Source: Caldisericota bacterium
Lineage (GTDB): Bacteria > CG03 > B21-G15
Direction of reading: 5' to 3'
DNA: 8,317 bases
Assembly: GCA_003650255.1 (NCBI GenBank)
Contig: QMOP01000049.1
Span: forward strand, 1-8,317
A model generated the notes under the pieces. It was given only the letters and a program-made list of their open reading frames with translations. It ran no database searches and had not been told where the DNA came from. How positions within the stretch are numbered: the first letter of the stretch is position 1; every line of letters begins with the position of its first letter. Below are positions 7,111 to 8,317 of this stretch, in pieces. A program made the translations under genes and the position numbers.

Positions 7111-7362
7111 ATGGCTAATACAGTCCGTATTGAAATCAACATAAAACAGATTGAATCTGCTATTAAAAAACTCAGTGTTTCTGAAAAACTTAAACTGATT
7201 CGTAAACTGGAAAGAGAAACAAGGCGCGCAAGGTGGAATGAACTTATTAGTAAAATACGGCAGCGGTTTGCTAAAAATCCGATATCTGATGCTGAAATCA
7301 GAAAAATATGTGAACAGGTGCGTCAAAAGAGATATGAAAGAAATAACAAAAGCTCCAGTTAG
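7111..7362 (+). CDS. Probable antitoxin of a PIN-domain toxin-antitoxin module (unassigned family)
   Basis: This is an 83-residue, very basic protein. The ATG follows GGGAGG with 7 nt spacing. After a short N-terminal strand (TVRIEINI) it appears entirely helical. A helix at about 13-25 is followed by a Leu/Lys/Arg-rich helix (EKLKLIRKLERETRRARW, 25-42) and a C-terminal segment NPISDAEIRKICEQVRQKRY (56-75). I do not recognise it as a classic AbrB, MazE or ribbon-helix-helix antitoxin, although the first strand could be a degenerate DNA-binding strand. Its role is inferred from position: a small charged gene with a strong promoter, overlapping a COG1569 PIN toxin by 29 nt. It should bind and silence the toxin and perhaps repress its own promoter. 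Confidence 0.7.
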   Translation: MANTVRIEINIKQIESAIKKLSVSEKLKLIRKLERETRRARWNELISKIRQRFAKNPISDAEIRKICEQVRQKRYERNNKSSS

Positions 7363-7759
7363 AGTAACCGTTGATACAAACATTTTTATCAGTGCTTTGC
7401 TAGGTAGTAAAAATTGTCGCAAAATATACGAACTGTTTGTTCACTCTAAAATTGACCTGATTCTCTCTCCTCAGTTATTTGCTGAATTAAACGAAACACT
7501 TACACAATCTAAACTTAGACAGTATTTTAAAAAAGAAGATATTGAAAAATTAAATAAACTCTTAGAAACCGATGCTGAATGGGTTTTCCCAAAAGAGAAA
7601 ATCTCCATCTGTCGGGACTCGAAGGATAATATTATTCTGGAGTGTGCCTGTGCTGGAAAAGTAGATTTTATTGTAACCGGAGATAAAGATCTACTTTCTC
7701 TTAAAAAGTTTCGCAAAACCTTAATCATATCTCCTCGTCAATTTTTAAAATTGTTTTAA
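7334..7759 (+). CDS. PIN-domain toxin, COG1569/TIGR00305 type (VapC-like RNase)
   Basis: This is a 141-residue PIN-domain protein. Its likely role is a metal-dependent endoribonuclease that cleaves RNA when not bound by its antitoxin. The expected acidic residues are visible: Asp14 in VDTNIF, Glu51 in LSPQLFAELNETL, Asp98 in DSKDNIILECA, and Asp117/Asp119 in the family-typical TGDKDLL. The closing SPRQFLKL motif is also typical of this subfamily, and the length is normal. I chose the ATG at 7334, 10 residues before the RVTVDTN strand. An in-frame ATG at 7238 would add 32 residues that merely read the antitoxin gene in another frame. The ribosome site is weak (CAGGTG 14 nt upstream), so translation probably couples to the upstream gene, which ends at 7362. 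This weak coupled start suits keeping toxin below antitoxin. The target RNA cannot be inferred. Confidence 0.9.
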   Translation: MKEITKAPVRVTVDTNIFISALLGSKNCRKIYELFVHSKIDLILSPQLFAELNETLTQSKLRQYFKKEDIEKLNKLLETDAEWVFPKEKISICRDSKDNIILECACAGKVDFIVTGDKDLLSLKKFRKTLIISPRQFLKLF

Positions 7760-7767
7760 ATCTTTCC

Positions 7768-7796
7768 TTGTCAGATATTCTTTTTCATGATATAAT
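7768..7796 (+). promoter_or_regulatory. Promoter of the second toxin-antitoxin module
   Basis: TTGTCA (7768-7773, 5 of 6 to consensus), a 17-bp spacer, and an extended -10, TGATATAAT (7788-7796). The -35 starts 8 bp after the PIN toxin's stop. It closely matches the first module's promoter. The predicted start is near 7803, giving a leader of about 28 nt. Confidence 0.7.
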
Positions 7797-7807
7797 TCTA
7801 TTAGAAT
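7795..7807. promoter_or_regulatory. Perfect 13-bp palindrome over the start site of the second promoter
   Basis: ATTCTA-T-TAGAAT has perfect 6-bp arms and a 1-bp centre, overlapping the last bases of the -10 and the predicted start point. Toxin-antitoxin operons are commonly autoregulated by the antitoxin at palindromes in this position, so it is a candidate operator. Confidence 0.45.
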
Positions 7808-7830
7808 AAAAGATATTTAGAGGGGGTAAA

Positions 7831-8091
7831 ATGGCTGAACCAGTATTAAAAACATTAGCTGAAGAAAAAGTTGTCGTTATTAAGTCATTTCCTTTTCCTA
7901 TAAAAGGAATTATCCGTCTGGTGGATAAAAAGGGAAGAACTCTCGGAATAATTCTTGATAAAAGAACACTGGATGAAATTGAAGAAGATATTGAAGCAAC
8001 CTCTCCTGAATTTTTAAATTTCCTACAAAAATCCCGTAAATCAGGTAGAGTAAGTGGTAAAAGTGTTAAAAGAAAAGCAGGATTAAAGTGA
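7831..8091 (+). CDS. RelB/Phd-like antitoxin of a RelE-type module
   Basis: This is an 86-residue protein. The ATG follows AGGGGG with a 4-nt spacer. Residues 10-45 look beta-rich (VVVIKSFPFPIKGIIRLVDK and GRTLGIILDKRTL), like the N-terminal fold of Phd/YefM-type antitoxins. Residues 46-86 form an acidic helix (DEIEEDIE), then SPEFLNFLQKSRKSGRVSG and a basic KRKAGLK end. That C-terminal pattern is the toxin-binding tail seen in many RelE/ParE partners. It overlaps the toxin start by 4 nt (GTGA), so the two are translationally coupled. It should neutralise the downstream toxin and probably repress the promoter at 7768-7796. The antitoxin role is firm from context; the exact family (RelB or Phd/YefM) is uncertain. 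Confidence 0.8.
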   Translation: MAEPVLKTLAEEKVVVIKSFPFPIKGIIRLVDKKGRTLGIILDKRTLDEIEEDIEATSPEFLNFLQKSRKSGRVSGKSVKRKAGLK

Positions 8092-8317
8092 TAGGATATG
8101 ACTTTACTAAATATGCTGAAAAACAGTTTCTTAAATTGCCCAAAAAAGTCCAGCAGAAGATTATTAAAAAACTTGAATTTTACCTTGATACTCCCGACCC
8201 ACTTGTCTTTGCCCTCCCTATAAGTAAAACTCCTAAACCCTGTTATCGTTTTAAAATTGGGAATTATCGCGTTATTTTTGACTGGGAAATTAAGAAAATT
8301 CTTATTCTTGCTGTAGG
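8088..8317 (+). CDS. RelE/ParE-family toxin, partial (C-terminus beyond right edge)
   Basis: 76 codons are visible from a GTG start that shares GTGA with the antitoxin stop. AGGA (8079-8082) lies 5 nt upstream. The nearby ATG at 8098 is out of frame, which supports GTG. The sequence is typical RelE: an N-terminal helix with AEKQFLKLPKKVQQKIIKKL (10-29), the DTPDP turn (34-38), and the core strands YRFKIGNYRVIFDWE (53-67) and KILILAVG. Arg54 and Arg61 fall where RelE toxins keep basic RNA-contacting residues. The usual C-terminal catalytic Tyr or His-Arg segment lies outside the window. Family members have about 85-95 residues, so around 10-15 are missing. RelE proteins cleave mRNA on the ribosome, while ParE relatives target gyrase. 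The YRFKIGNYR pattern is nearer RelE. Confidence 0.88.
   Translation, partial: MIGYDFTKYAEKQFLKLPKKVQQKIIKKLEFYLDTPDPLVFALPISKTPKPCYRFKIGNYRVIFDWEIKKILILAV

Noticed and set aside
7238..7333. 32-residue N-terminal extension of the PIN toxin
   Set aside because: This part only reads the antitoxin gene in another frame. Known PIN toxins start close to the first catalytic Asp, as with the ATG at 7334.
6892..7422. 176-codon minus-strand frame opposite the first antitoxin
   Set aside because: It runs through the divergent promoter region and antisense to two convincing toxin-antitoxin genes. Its Phe/Ser-rich product looks like reversed coding sequence.
7471..7728. Minus-strand frame opposite the PIN toxin
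   Set aside because: It is antisense to a gene with all its catalytic residues and has no recognisable content.
7760..7767. Terminator between the two toxin-antitoxin modules
   Set aside because: The second promoter begins 8 bp after the PIN toxin's stop and there is no GC-rich stem, so read-through is likely.

Overview
The window is AT-rich bacterial DNA with two blocks transcribed away from each other. Codons are standard, with TAA, TAG and TGA all used as stops. The left block is an envelope operon of a Gram-negative-type bacterium. It encodes a PorV/PorQ-type outer-membrane protein and a giant exported protein ending in a FlgD-like, type IX secretion (T9SS)-style C-terminal domain. That combination is common in Bacteroidota and in many uncultured lineages (for example WOR-3, Omnitrophota, Cloacimonadota). 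The sequence does not say which lineage this is.

Left block, minus strand (about 1-7017). A promoter at 6990-7017 and an 88-nt leader holding a 28-bp near-perfect palindrome precede a 2138-residue protein (479-6895). Its order is: signal peptide, seven kelch units, about 500 residues I cannot assign, five carboxypeptidase-regulatory-like modules interrupted by a LamG domain and a CARDB domain, a fibronectin-III-like and an Ig-like domain, a basic linker, an acidic beta domain, and the sorting-type C-terminus. Eleven bases after its stop, and after a strong ribosome binding site, the PorV-like gene begins and runs off the left edge. The simplest reading is a cargo and its outer-membrane shuttle or anchor made from one transcript.

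Right block, plus strand (7063-8317). Two toxin-antitoxin modules lie in tandem. The first is an unassigned small helical antitoxin followed, with a 29-nt overlap, by a COG1569-type PIN-domain RNase toxin. The second is a RelB/Phd-like antitoxin followed, with a 4-nt GTGA overlap, by a RelE-family toxin cut by the right edge. Each module has its own promoter, and the two promoters match at 28 of 36 positions although the toxins are unrelated.

The only gap between the blocks is the 215-bp divergent control region 6896-7110. I saw no rRNA, tRNA, CRISPR array, insertion sequence or convincing intrinsic terminator.
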